From positions 1-64,000 of the forward strand of contig JAHJPG010000034.1 of assembly GCA_018819925.1 (NCBI GenBank): a stretch of DNA of 64,000 nt, in the 5' to 3' direction. Source of the DNA: Pseudomonadota bacterium (lineage in GTDB: Bacteria; Desulfobacterota; Desulfarculia; Desulfarculales; Desulfarculaceae). The notes beneath the pieces are model-generated. The model was not told the origin of the DNA. It ran no database searches and worked only from the letters and a program-made list of their open reading frames with translations. The translations under genes were made by a program, and so were the position numbers. This document shows, piece after piece, positions 42,346 to 52,097 of the stretch; the stretch's first letter is position 1, and each line of letters starts with the position of its first letter.

Positions 42346-43155
42346 CTAGGCTAGCAAATAAGCACTCGCCAAGATTATGGCTATCGCGATAAGGACAGTA
42401 AAACAACCAGGGGATTTTGGGGCAGGCGTAGTAACCTCATAGCTATCCCAAGGCTCGTCAATCTCCTGGGAATCATTTTTATCACGACGTACAAAGCACA
42501 GTTCTTCTTTTAGTGCCGATTCGGCCTCTTTGTAGGCAATGGTACGCTTACTGCCACCTGTATATACCCAGCCGGCTTTTGTGGTAAACTCCCCGAACCA
42601 AATAATATCCCTGCCCTCATACCGACGAATTGATTTAATAACCGATTGGTTCGCGGCAAGTTTCTCGCTAATTTTTCGTATGATTTCGTCATCAGGCCCC
42701 TTTATGGGGGCGTCATCCGCACCTTTGACCAAACCTCGATATACTCTGTAGGTAAACCATGATGCCAGATCGTTTTCTCTTCCCGGGCTGGACAGGGCCC
42801 ACTTTATTTGATCGAATAAAACTTTTTTGCCGATGTAGTTGGTTGTTTCTAAACCATAAAGCTTTGCGAATGATCTATGTCGCGCTGTGGAGGGTTTGTC
42901 CTTGTCCACTTTAATCGATATCAAATTTGATACATCGTTTTTAGTGGCACTAGGCGGTACGACAATTTCTATATCTCTTGCGTAATCTAGTTGCCTTTCT
43001 GTAGGGGGATCCGGAGGCAACTCATTTATTTCTTCCACAATTGTCCCATCTTTTTCAGCGAGTCTTCCAGCTTCAGATGCGGAAGAAGAGTGATATATTC
43101 TCCTACGTTTGCACCCCGCATCCTTTCCTTTGCCTATAACTTCATAGCCGGTCAT
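42346..43155 (-). CDS. Orphan protein with C-terminal membrane anchor
   Basis: A 269-aa protein that I do not recognise by name. Residues 1-45 form a small alpha/beta unit (YEVIGKGKDAGCKRRRIYHSS region), and residues 50-145 a conserved-looking helical part with PTERQLDYARDI and NYIGKKVLFDQI. The end is a single hydrophobic helix (about 250-268), giving a tail-anchored topology. Its DNA is visibly richer in A and T than every neighbour, which suggests horizontal acquisition. It stands alone on the minus strand between a pseudogene and enolase. Confidence 0.7.
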   Translation of the reverse strand: MTGYEVIGKGKDAGCKRRRIYHSSSASEAGRLAEKDGTIVEEINELPPDPPTERQLDYARDIEIVVPPSATKNDVSNLISIKVDKDKPSTARHRSFAKLYGLETTNYIGKKVLFDQIKWALSSPGRENDLASWFTYRVYRGLVKGADDAPIKGPDDEIIRKISEKLAANQSVIKSIRRYEGRDIIWFGEFTTKAGWVYTGGSKRTIAYKEAESALKEELCFVRRDKNDSQEIDEPWDSYEVTTPAPKSPGCFTVLIAIAIILASAYLLA

Positions 43156-43276
43156 GCTTCCCCCACAGTAATTTATGTAAATTAAGAACCTGTTGGTTCA
43201 TAGGTGTCATCGCAGCTATGCTTGACTTTTATATCACACCCAACTCTGGGTATTAACCTGATAAACCACGCTTTTC

Positions 43277-43305
43277 TTGACACCCGCCGCCGCCGGGGCT
43301 AACGT
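43277..43305 (+). promoter_or_regulatory. Likely enolase promoter
   Basis: TTGACA at 43277-43282, a 17-base spacer, then TAACGT as a weak -10. It lies 44 bases before the enolase ATG. The -35 and spacing are ideal; the -10 is poor. Confidence 0.45.
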
Positions 43306-43345
43306 AGGGAATGTTTAGGAAACCTATCCCGAGAGGAGGGGATAA

Positions 43346-44617
<1,272 letters not shown>

Positions 44618-44628
44618 GACCGACCCTC

Positions 44629-44659
44629 GCGGCTGGGGGCGCGTAGCGCCCCCAGCCGC
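44629..44659 (+). terminator. 14-base perfect hairpin after enolase
   Basis: GCGGCTGGGGGCGC, loop GTA, and the exact complement. It starts 12 bases after the enolase stop and lacks a T-run, so it may act through Rho or by protecting the message 3' end. Confidence 0.55.
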
Positions 44660-44725
44660 TCACCTCTGCCCGGGAGGAGCGCCATCGCCGCCGACGCCTT
44701 TACCCCGGACTCCCCAACGGCGCGG

Positions 44726-46066
44726 TTGCCTTTTTACGCCCGCCTATACAGCCGCCGCGTGCAGCCCGCCCTGGAGCGGGCCAAGGGCAAGGCCACCCCG
44801 GTCTTCGAGCAGTTCCTGGCCGAGAGCCAGACCTGGGAGCCCGAGCGCCTGGAAGCCTGGCGGTGGGGCGAGTTGGAGCAGCTTCTCACCTGGGCGGTGG
44901 TGCAGGTTCCCTTTTACCGCCGCTGGTTCCAGGAGGGAGGCATCACTCCCCAAGAGATCGCCGCCGCCAGGGACCTGGGCCCCCTGCCCATTATCAGCAA
45001 GCAGATGATCCAGGCCGCGCCGGAAGACTTCCGGGCCGCAGCCCCGCCCGAGGGCAGCTACGCCAAGAGCACCGGGGGCACCCTGGGCCAGCCCTTGCAT
45101 TTCCTGGTGAACCCCTTGTCGGACCAGTGGCGCATGGCCGTGAGCCGGCGGGGCTATGCCTGGGCCGGCTGCGTGCCCGGCCGCAAGCAGGTGCACCTTT
45201 GGAGCGGCGACCTTGTCCCCCTGCCTTGGAAGGCCGGCCTAAAGCGGGGCCTGCACCGCCTGGCCCAGCGCCAACGCTTCGTGGACTACTACCGTATGCT
45301 GGGCCCGGAAGAGGTGCGGGCGGCCATGGAGGTCATAGACCGCTTCGGCCCGGACTGCCTGGTGGCCTACCCCTCCGGGGCCGAGGCCCTGGCCGGCCAG
45401 GCCCTGGACATGGGCTGGCGGCCCCGCAAGCCGCTTCTCAGCGTGCTCACCGGGGCCGAGCGCCTGCTGCCCCAGCAGCGGCAGCTCATAGAGCGAGCCC
45501 TGGGCTGTCCTTGCTTCGAGACCTACGGCAGCCGCGAGTTCATGCTCATGGCCAGCGAGTGCCCGGCTCACCAGGGCCTGCACGTCTCGGCGGAGAACGT
45601 GATCCTGGAGGTGGACGCCCCGCCCGGCGAGGTGGGCGAGCTCCTGGTCACCGACCTGCACAACTACGCCCAGCCCTTTATCCGCTACCAAGGAGGCGAC
45701 CTGGCCTCCTGGCTTCAGGGGCCCTGCGCCTGCGGCCGCACCTTGCCCCGGCTGACCGGGGTGGAGGGCAGGGTCATGGACGCCATCCGCACCCCGGCGG
45801 GCGGCCGGCTCACCGGCCTGTTCTTTCCCCATTTGCTAAAGGACTACCCGGCCATCGCCCAGTATCAGATCGTGCAGCCGGCCCTGGATAGGGTGGTGCT
45901 GCGCCTGGTGCTGAAGGAAGCGTTGACCGCCCACCAAGAGCAGGTTATTTTAGCGGCTGTGCGGAAGGCCCTACCGGGCGTGGATGCCCTGATAGAGCCC
46001 GTGGGTGAGATCGAGACCACCCCCAGCGGCAAGGTGCGCATCACCATCGGCCTGGGGGAAAGTTGA
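44726..46066 (+). CDS. Phenylacetate-CoA ligase/CapK-like adenylate-forming protein
   Basis: A 446-aa PaaK/CapK-superfamily protein. It has the P-loop-like AKSTGGTLGQPL segment, the ETYGSREFMLMA core motif, and DLHNYAQPFIRYQGGD with the hinge region typical of PaaK. It may activate an aryl or acyl acid; the acid is unknown. The first standard start in frame is TTG at 44726, which has no ribosome site. An ideal GGGAGG lies six bases before an in-frame ATC at 44684, so the true start may be non-standard or altered. It lies in front of an outer-membrane barrel gene. Confidence 0.82.
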   Translation: MPFYARLYSRRVQPALERAKGKATPVFEQFLAESQTWEPERLEAWRWGELEQLLTWAVVQVPFYRRWFQEGGITPQEIAAARDLGPLPIISKQMIQAAPEDFRAAAPPEGSYAKSTGGTLGQPLHFLVNPLSDQWRMAVSRRGYAWAGCVPGRKQVHLWSGDLVPLPWKAGLKRGLHRLAQRQRFVDYYRMLGPEEVRAAMEVIDRFGPDCLVAYPSGAEALAGQALDMGWRPRKPLLSVLTGAERLLPQQRQLIERALGCPCFETYGSREFMLMASECPAHQGLHVSAENVILEVDAPPGEVGELLVTDLHNYAQPFIRYQGGDLASWLQGPCACGRTLPRLTGVEGRVMDAIRTPAGGRLTGLFFPHLLKDYPAIAQYQIVQPALDRVVLRLVLKEALTAHQEQVILAAVRKALPGVDALIEPVGEIETTPSGKVRITIGLGES

Positions 46067-46085
46067 AAACGAGGCCGAATTACCT

Positions 46086-47402
46086 ATGAAAAAATTCTCT
46101 TGCTTGTGCTTGAGCATTTTGGCGGCGCTGTTGGTGCTGGGCATGGTTGCTCCCGCGTGGGCCATCAATCCCACCCCGCCCTGGGTGATCTACAACGAGG
46201 GCGAGCAAAAGGCCGAGCCCCGCTGGCTGGCCCTGCCATACGCCTTTTACAGCGACAGCTTCGACCTGGCCGGTGGCGTGGCCGGAGGCGGCCAGGGCTA
46301 TTTTCAGGAGCAGATGATCTTTTTCGCCGCCGGCCTGGGCAGCACCAACGCCACCTTCGCCGGCTACTTCTACCTGGTGGACATGCAGCTTCCCTTGGTC
46401 CCCCGCCTGTTCCTCACCCTGGACTTCTCCACCGGCTATTACACCAAGCAGCGGGCCTATGCCCAGGGCAACCCCCAATACCGCAACCAGCGGGCCGGCT
46501 CCAATGATTCGGACGAGAACAACTATTTGGAAGGCAAGGGCTGGGATACCTGGGTGGACGTTGTGGGCAAATTCGTGCTGCCCATCGGGGCGGGGCGCGA
46601 CAAGCCCATCCAGCGCTACTGGCTCAAGGAGGGCCTGCTGGCGCGGGGGGCCAGCGGGGGCGAGGTGTGGAACCCCTTGGCGACCGGCGTCTCCCAACTG
46701 CGCCTGCACTTTTTCCAGAGGGGCCAGTCCATTGACGGCGACTCTGGCGACTACTCCTTCCGCACCAACGGCCTGGAACTGGGGCTGATCTACGACAACC
46801 GCGACTACCCCGGCAACCCCAGCGGGGGCAGCTACCAGAGCTTCACTATCAGCCACGACTTCGGCTGGTTCGACAGCACCGGCTCCTGGAACAACCTGGA
46901 GTTGGACCTGCGCAAGTATTTCTCCCTGGGCCAGGACGGCTGGTTCAAGCAGCGGGTATTGGCCTTTGACCTTTGGAGCGCCTACAGCGAGTCTTGGAAC
47001 GTGGAGCAGATCAACGACGAAGTGGTCATCCATGACCGCACCCCGCCTTTCTTCGGTCCCACCCTGGGCGGCTTCTACCGCATGCGCGGCTACCCCTACA
47101 ACCGTTTCGCGGACAAGGCGGCCATCTACTACGGCGGCGAGTTGCGCCTCACCGCCCGGGCCAACCCCCTGGGCGAGATAAGCTGGCTTAAGTTCGCGGA
47201 TATCGACTGGATGCAGTTCGTGCTTTTCGGTGAATTGGGCCGGGTGGCCAACGACTACAAGCTTGATGAGTTCGTGCAGGACCTCAAGTGGGACGTGGGC
47301 GTCGGCTTCAGGATCATGGCCCAGAAAGCGGTGCTCAGACTGGACCTGGCCACCTGCGACGAAGGCTTCGCGGCATGGGCCATGGTGGGCCATCCCTTTT
47401 AG
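46086..47402 (+). CDS. Outer-membrane beta-barrel protein, Omp85/D15 surface-antigen type without POTRA
   Basis: A 438-aa exported protein. The signal peptide ends at APAWA (about residue 27). The mature part alternates aromatic and polar residues as in a beta-barrel, with ELGLIYDNRDYPGNPSGG resembling the D15/BamA barrel's first strands and FYRMRGYPYNRF resembling the conserved (V/I)RG(F/Y) barrel-lock motif. There is no room for POTRA domains. It may be an outer-membrane channel or a lipase-like barrel partner. It is followed by a lipoprotein gene, possibly its partner. Confidence 0.75.
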   Translation: MKKFSCLCLSILAALLVLGMVAPAWAINPTPPWVIYNEGEQKAEPRWLALPYAFYSDSFDLAGGVAGGGQGYFQEQMIFFAAGLGSTNATFAGYFYLVDMQLPLVPRLFLTLDFSTGYYTKQRAYAQGNPQYRNQRAGSNDSDENNYLEGKGWDTWVDVVGKFVLPIGAGRDKPIQRYWLKEGLLARGASGGEVWNPLATGVSQLRLHFFQRGQSIDGDSGDYSFRTNGLELGLIYDNRDYPGNPSGGSYQSFTISHDFGWFDSTGSWNNLELDLRKYFSLGQDGWFKQRVLAFDLWSAYSESWNVEQINDEVVIHDRTPPFFGPTLGGFYRMRGYPYNRFADKAAIYYGGELRLTARANPLGEISWLKFADIDWMQFVLFGELGRVANDYKLDEFVQDLKWDVGVGFRIMAQKAVLRLDLATCDEGFAAWAMVGHPF

Positions 47403-47491
47403 GGGCCGCCAACCGGCCCGTAAAGCTTGACAAAACACCGGGTCTGGCGATAGCCTCTGGCCAGATATAACCCCCTGCGCGGGAGGGACAA

Positions 47492-48946
47492 GTGAGAGCT
47501 ATCGCGGCTATTGGCGCCTGCATCCTGTTGGTGGCGAGTCTGGCCCTGGGGGCCGGCTGCACCACCGTATCCACCGCCGACGCACCCACCCCCGCTCCGG
47601 GCCCGGTGGTCAAGGCCGGCCTTCGGGCGGTGATGCCACCGGTGATCGACAAACGCTCCTGGCCCACCGAGGACCCCGGGGTGGCCGATCCCAACATACA
47701 CATCTTCGCTCCGGGCATAACCGGCCAGTTGCGCCAGGGGCTCCTGGCCAGCGGGCTTTTCGCGGCCCTGCCCGCCCCGGATCAGCCGGCGGCGGCGGGC
47801 ATCAACGACCAGCTCACGGTGACCATCGGCGAGTTCACTCTCAGCGTGTTGGGCAACAATCCCTGGTCCGCGGGGGCCTACATCCTCGACGGCCTGATCC
47901 TGCCGGTGTTTGGCGTGGTGGCCGTGGCCACCAAGGGCGAGGTTGACACCGGGGCCTATCTGTTGCCAAGCACCAGGGTGGGCGCCACCCTGGGCGCCGA
48001 GGTGGCCTGGGGGGAAAAGGGCGCCAAGAAGCCGATTATTAGCCGGGGCTACCGGGTGACGGTCGAGTTGGGCGCGGTCAGCCAGCGCGAGATCATGGCC
48101 AACATGGGGGGAATCAGCTCCGAAGACGGAGTGAAGATAGGCAAAGCCCAGGGCATGAAGGCCCTGCGGGAGCTTTCCCTGGCCATCAGCCGGGACCCCA
48201 ACTGGCTCTACCTTAATTCTTACGTGCGTCTGGCCCGGGCCCGCCAGGTAATCGAGGCCTCGACGGACCCCGAAGCCCGCCTGCGGGCGGCCCAGGGTCT
48301 GGTGGGGCTGCTGGCCCCCTTGCCCTACACCCCGGCCGAGGCCAAGGTTTTGCGCGACGGCCTGGTGACCGCGGATTTGCGGGCCGACCAAGTCAACGCC
48401 CTGCGGGCCGGCTACCTGGGCCTGGCCAACGCCAAGGCCCTTCCCGCCGGCCAAAAGCTGACCCAGGAGCAGGCCCAAAAGCTGTTTGACGATCCCGCCG
48501 TGGAGCGGGCCCAAGCCCAGGGCGAAGTGGTGAACCAAACCTTGGGGTTGGTAATGAGCGCCCTGTCCCCGGTGGCCCCCAAGGCCGTGGCTCTGGCGGC
48601 TCCGGTGGAAACCAAGGTGGAGATTCCCACCCTGACCCGGCCCACCATGCCCGACCCGGAGGAGGGCTTCCCGGGCCAGAAGAAGGCCGCGCCGCCGGCC
48701 CCGGTGGCCAAGGCCCCGGCGGCTCCGGCCAAGCCGGTGGCTCTTTCGCCCCAGGCCCAGGGCATGCGGGATCAACTCATCGATCAGCTGGCCGCCGCCC
48801 TCAAGGGCTATCCCCGGCTGCAAGGAGTGTTCGTGCAACAGGCCGACATCGCGGTGGGCCCCCTGTGGCCCCTGGCCAAGCAGGTGCTCATCAAGGTTGG
48901 CTCGCCCCAGACCAAGAGCTACCTGGCCAAGCGGGAGGCTTCTTAG
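47492..48946 (+). CDS. Predicted lipoprotein of unknown function
   Basis: A 484-aa protein starting at GTG with GGGAGG upstream. A lipoprotein signal with lipobox LGAGC (Cys23) is clear, and no lysine or aspartate at +2 argues for retention in the inner membrane. The mature chain has a VMPPVIDKRSWP segment, an Ala-rich helical middle and an Ala/Pro/Lys-rich linker (about 395-420). I do not recognise the family. The stop TAG at 48944-48946 is formed by the first bases of the inverted-repeat element that follows. Confidence 0.75.
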   Translation: MRAIAAIGACILLVASLALGAGCTTVSTADAPTPAPGPVVKAGLRAVMPPVIDKRSWPTEDPGVADPNIHIFAPGITGQLRQGLLASGLFAALPAPDQPAAAGINDQLTVTIGEFTLSVLGNNPWSAGAYILDGLILPVFGVVAVATKGEVDTGAYLLPSTRVGATLGAEVAWGEKGAKKPIISRGYRVTVELGAVSQREIMANMGGISSEDGVKIGKAQGMKALRELSLAISRDPNWLYLNSYVRLARARQVIEASTDPEARLRAAQGLVGLLAPLPYTPAEAKVLRDGLVTADLRADQVNALRAGYLGLANAKALPAGQKLTQEQAQKLFDDPAVERAQAQGEVVNQTLGLVMSALSPVAPKAVALAAPVETKVEIPTLTRPTMPDPEEGFPGQKKAAPPAPVAKAPAAPAKPVALSPQAQGMRDQLIDQLAAALKGYPRLQGVFVQQADIAVGPLWPLAKQVLIKVGSPQTKSYLAKREAS

Positions 48947-49202
48947 CCCGGATATTTCACGAGGGCCGTGCGTCCGGACCGCGCCGGCCACCGGCATACC
49001 GTTTGCCGGCCGCGCCCGGGCCTCGACGTAACCCTGGCTACGCCCGCGGCCCTCACTTGCCGGACGCCTTGTCTGCCGGTGGCTGGCTGTGCCGGGTCCG
49101 GGTACAAACCGTGCCCGCTAAGGCTAACGCTTTTTTCATAAGGAACGCGTAAATACCAATTCGCTGCTCATTGCCGCCCAACCTTCATGAAATATCCGGG
49201 CT
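48945..49202. mobile_element. MITE-like inverted-repeat element, copy 1
   Basis: Terminal inverted repeats of 20 bases (48945-48964 and 49183-49202) share AGCCCGGATATTTCA exactly and match at 18 of 20 positions. The inside is itself partly palindromic: a left core GCCACCGGCATACCGT at 48987-49002 is mirrored around 49073-49104. No reading frame codes for a transposase. A related half copy lies at 54120-54221. It looks like a non-autonomous element of about 258 bases. Confidence 0.6.
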
Positions 49203-49228
49203 TGCAAGGGCGGCGGGGAAGCGCATTC

Positions 49229-49918
49229 GTGAAGGTCATCGCTCCGTATTATGAGATTTTGTTCCTGCCCGGCCGGGACCAGGTGCTGGCCCTGGTGGAA
49301 ACGGCGGGGCGCACCTGCTACAAGTCCGAGCATCTCATCAGCAGCGACTCGGCCCCGGAGTTCGTGAGGCGCATAGTGGCCTCGGGCCACCACAGCGTCA
49401 TCGAGCACGCCAACCTCACGGTGCGCTTTGTCTGCGACCGGGGGGTGACCCACGAGTTGGTGCGCCACCGCCTGGCCGCCTTCAGCCAGGAGTCCACCCG
49501 CTACGCCAACTACGCCCAAGAGCGCTTCGGCAACCAGATCACGGTGATAAAACCCATGTTCTGGCCCGAGGAGAGTGAACCCTACCGCCGCTGGCAGACG
49601 GCCATGGCCCAGGCCGAGGAGGCTTATCTGGAGCTGCTGGCCGGTGGGGCCAAGCCCCAGGAGGCCCGGGCCGTGCTGCCCAACAGCCTCAAGACCGAGA
49701 TCGTGATGACCGCCAACCTGCGCGAGTGGCGCCACGTGCTGGGCCTGCGCAGCTCCAAGGCGGCCCATCCCCAGATCCGCCAGATCATGCTGCCCCTGCT
49801 GGGCGACCTGGGCCAGCGGCTGCCGGAGTTTTTCGCGGACTTGGCCGAAAAGTACGCCGAGGACATCGCCGCCTTTGCCAAAGGCCCGGCGGCCCTGGGA
49901 GGGCCGGAGGCCGGCTAG
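49229..49918 (+). CDS. thyX: FAD-dependent thymidylate synthase
   Basis: A 229-aa flavin-dependent enzyme making dTMP from dUMP. The ThyX signature RHR-x7-S is at residues 79-89, and the C-terminal RSSKAAHPQIR region follows. An ATG at 49187 is in frame but its first codons come from the inverted-repeat element; the GTG at 49229 with GGGGA upstream matches the usual ThyX start. The promoter may lie in the element. A strong terminator follows. Confidence 0.95.
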   Translation: MKVIAPYYEILFLPGRDQVLALVETAGRTCYKSEHLISSDSAPEFVRRIVASGHHSVIEHANLTVRFVCDRGVTHELVRHRLAAFSQESTRYANYAQERFGNQITVIKPMFWPEESEPYRRWQTAMAQAEEAYLELLAGGAKPQEARAVLPNSLKTEIVMTANLREWRHVLGLRSSKAAHPQIRQIMLPLLGDLGQRLPEFFADLAEKYAEDIAAFAKGPAALGGPEAG

Positions 49919-49935
49919 CCGTTAGGCCGCTCCCC

Positions 49936-49973
49936 AAAAAAATAACCGGAGGCGCATGCCTCCGGTTTTGCTT
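49936..49973 (+). terminator. Rho-independent terminator after thyX (bidirectional)
   Basis: AACCGGAGGC-GCAT-GCCTCCGGTT followed by TTGCTTT, and preceded by CCCCAAAAAAATA so it can also serve the convergent minus-strand gene. A textbook terminator. Confidence 0.85.
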
Positions 49974-49988
49974 TAATAATAGTAGTGC

Positions 49989-50177
49989 CTAACGGCGGAT
50001 GAGGATGGCGCTACCCTGGTCGCGCACGTAGTGGCGGCTGCCGTCGGTCAGGGAGGAGAGGCCCACGAAGCCCATGGTCAGGGCGGTCAACAAAAGGCCC
50101 ACCCCCAGCCAGAGCACCACCCCCCGGGGCACCCGCCCGAATAGCACCGCCCGGGCGGCATTGCGGCAACGCTCCAT
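49989..50177 (-). CDS. Small single-pass membrane protein
   Basis: A 62-aa frame starting at the ATG at 50177 with GGAG upstream (an ATG at 50240 is also open). The product has a basic start, one strong hydrophobic helix (about residues 19-41) and a short polar tail SRHYVRDQGSAILIRR. I do not recognise it. It converges on thyX and shares its terminator. Confidence 0.5.
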   Translation of the reverse strand: MERCRNAARAVLFGRVPRGVVLWLGVGLLLTALTMGFVGLSSLTDGSRHYVRDQGSAILIRR

Positions 50178-50366
50178 ACCGTGACACTCCGCCTCTAGGG
50201 GGAGTTGACACTGGGCGCCTTCTTTGCCGTAATATCGCATACTTGTGCTGCTCGGCTTTTAGATAGGAAACCTTGGGGGGCACATACGTCGGCTTTTGAG
50301 TATATCCCAGGCTCTGGCCAAGTTCAACAAATTGCGGAGAATATCGAATAAAATCCAGGCGGGATT

Positions 50367-50891
50367 TCAACGCTGCCACAAGGTGCACATGGTCTGGCCG
50401 GCGTAGAGGGTCTTCAGGTGGGTCAATCCCTGGGGCTGAAAATAGGGCCCATAGACCAACAGACTGCCCCGCCATTGGGCCGGCAGCAACTTGACCAGCC
50501 AATCCAGCGGTTTGTCCGGGTAGATGAAGAGCAGGTCATAAGGGCTGAGGTCCTCCTGGCGGCAGTCCGAGCACAGGAAGTCGGCCCGCGTCAGGCCCAG
50601 CCGCTGGGCCATGGCCCGGCTGGCTTGAACCAGGCCGGGGTCGGCCTCGATGCCCGTGGCCGGCAAAAACAGCGACGCCAAAAACACCACCCGGCCGTCC
50701 CCGCTGCCCAGGTCGGCCAGGTGGCCATAGGGGTTCAGGTCCAACTGTTTCAGCAGATCGTACACCTCTTCGCTACGCGAACAGGCCCACATCCCCGCCG
50801 GGGTGACCTTGTAGGGCTCCTCCAGGCTGGCGTGATAATCGGCCAGGGCCGCCTGGATTTCGTTCAGGCCCTTGGGTGGGGCGGCGCTCAA
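50367..50891 (-). CDS. Class I SAM-dependent methyltransferase-like protein
   Basis: A 174-aa protein with the SAM-binding motif I ADLGSGDGRVVFLA (about residues 58-71), an acidic end of beta-2 in GIEAD, and a motif-IV-like FIYPDKPLDWL. It resembles small methyltransferases that act on lipids or lysine. The start is TTG overlapping the previous gene's stop (TTGA), so translation is probably coupled to the CoA-binding gene. The substrate is unknown. Confidence 0.8.
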   Translation of the reverse strand: MSAAPPKGLNEIQAALADYHASLEEPYKVTPAGMWACSRSEEVYDLLKQLDLNPYGHLADLGSGDGRVVFLASLFLPATGIEADPGLVQASRAMAQRLGLTRADFLCSDCRQEDLSPYDLLFIYPDKPLDWLVKLLPAQWRGSLLVYGPYFQPQGLTHLKTLYAGQTMCTLWQR

Positions 50892-51316
50892 GACATCAAC
50901 CGGTGGTGCTCTACTTTGATGCAGGCGTTCTGCACCACCAGCATGCCATTATTACGGGCCAAGTCGGCGGCTTCCTGGTTTTGGACGCCGATCTGCATCC
51001 ACAGTGCCTTGGCTTTGATTTTCACAGCGGCCTGGGCTATCTCGGGCACCGCATCGCTGTGGCGGAAAACGTCCACCACGTCCACCGGGCCGGGCACAGA
51101 GGCCAGATCGGGGTAGGCCTTTCGCCCCAACACCTCGGCGACCCCAGGGTTGACGGGAATGATCTCATAACCTTGCTCTTGCAGGTACTCGGCCACCCGG
51201 TGGCTGTCGCGGTAGGTTTTATCCGAAAGGCCCACCACGGCGATGCGCTTGGCTTGGCTCAACAGCTGTTTGACATCTTGATCGCTGGAATTTTCGGGCA
51301 TGGAACGTAGAGCCAT
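50888..51316 (-). CDS. CoA-binding (YccU-like) protein
   Basis: A 142-aa Rossmann-fold protein of the CoA_binding_2 family. The motif IAVVGLSDKTYRDSHRVAEYL binds the nucleotide end of CoA. VNPG and MQIGVQNQEAADLA match the family. GGAGG six bases upstream fixes the ATG at 51316 rather than 51328. It is related to the CoA-binding domain of succinyl-CoA synthetase. Role unknown. Confidence 0.9.
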   Translation of the reverse strand: MALRSMPENSSDQDVKQLLSQAKRIAVVGLSDKTYRDSHRVAEYLQEQGYEIIPVNPGVAEVLGRKAYPDLASVPGPVDVVDVFRHSDAVPEIAQAAVKIKAKALWMQIGVQNQEAADLARNNGMLVVQNACIKVEHHRLMS

Positions 51317-51339
51317 GTTCACCTCCAAATTAAATTTTT

Positions 51340-51957
51340 TTATTTTAGCATTTTATTGATTAACGGGCCAGAAGGGCGGCCCAGGCGGCTGGCGATGAGG
51401 CCCCAGCGCATGAACAGCAAGCGCAGCTCCCGGGGGGTGGCCTCGGCGGCCAAGGCGGGCAGCAGGGCTTCGGCCCCGGGCGGGGCTTGGCGCAGCAGGC
51501 CCAACAGGCGCAGGGCCTCAAGACCGGCCGCGGGCAAGGGGGGCAGGGGGCAGGCCGCGCAATCCAAGGCCACCTCGCCCGCCTGTTGCTGTTGAGCGCA
51601 GGCGGCGCAGTCCACCCCGGGATAGTCGGCCCGATACTCCAGGTGGCGAGCCAAAAGCTCCAGTTCCGCTTCCTCTTCCGGGGTAAGCCAGGGGGACTGC
51701 AAGGCCATGAGCAGTGGCTCCAGGGAGGCAACGGGCAGGGCGGCCAGATTGGCAGGATCGGGCGGCGGCGAATTTCCGGTGGCGTCGGCCACGCCATGCC
51801 AGTCCACCGGCCCCAGCCCCAGCAGCTCCAGGCACAGACGAGCCGGGCCGGAGGATGCTTCCCGCCGGTGAGCCCACTGCCAGGGCTCCAAGGCCCGCGG
51901 CCAAACCCGGGCCGGGCCAATCTGAACCTCTATTAATCCCGCTGGGCTCGTTTTCAT
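51340..51957 (-). CDS. Hypothetical protein with CxxC-type motifs
   Basis: A 205-aa soluble protein. Residues 110-140 contain a CAAC and a second CAAC separated by about 14 residues (DCAACAQQQQAGEV then DCAACPLPP), which suggests a zinc or Fe-S knuckle. The rest is Leu/Ala/Pro-rich helices. I do not recognise the family. It lies between recJ and the CoA-binding gene on the same strand. The coding call rests on an intact frame with no competitor. Confidence 0.55.
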   Translation of the reverse strand: MKTSPAGLIEVQIGPARVWPRALEPWQWAHRREASSGPARLCLELLGLGPVDWHGVADATGNSPPPDPANLAALPVASLEPLLMALQSPWLTPEEEAELELLARHLEYRADYPGVDCAACAQQQQAGEVALDCAACPLPPLPAAGLEALRLLGLLRQAPPGAEALLPALAAEATPRELRLLFMRWGLIASRLGRPSGPLINKMLK

Positions 51958-52006
51958 GGCCCCAAGGGTAGGCCCCGCCCCGGCCGCCGGCCAGGAAGGG
52001 AACTCA

Positions 52007-52092
52007 CAAAAAAAGCGCCATTGCTATGGTAATTGCTTTAGTGGAAGGGACGTTACAAAAAAGCGCCACTGCTAGAGTGAGTGCTTTAGTGG
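52007..52092 (-). terminator. Tandem terminator-like repeat after recJ
   Basis: Two copies of a 37-38-base unit (52007-52044 and 52056-52092), spaced 49 bases apart. Each on the minus strand reads CCACTAAAGC, a short hairpin, TGGCGC and six to seven T residues. The hairpin bases differ between copies while pairing is kept (CCAT/ATGG in copy 1, CCACT/AGTGG in copy 2). It lies directly after the recJ stop. Confidence 0.6.
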
Positions 52093-52097
52093 TGGGG

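Noticed and set aside
48945-49202. An insertion sequence with transposase
   Set aside because: The element is about 258 bases and has no transposase frame, so only a non-autonomous element can be supported.
49187-49228. ATG at 49187 as the thyX start
   Set aside because: Its first codons lie in the inverted-repeat end. The GTG at 49229 has a ribosome site and matches the usual ThyX N-terminus.
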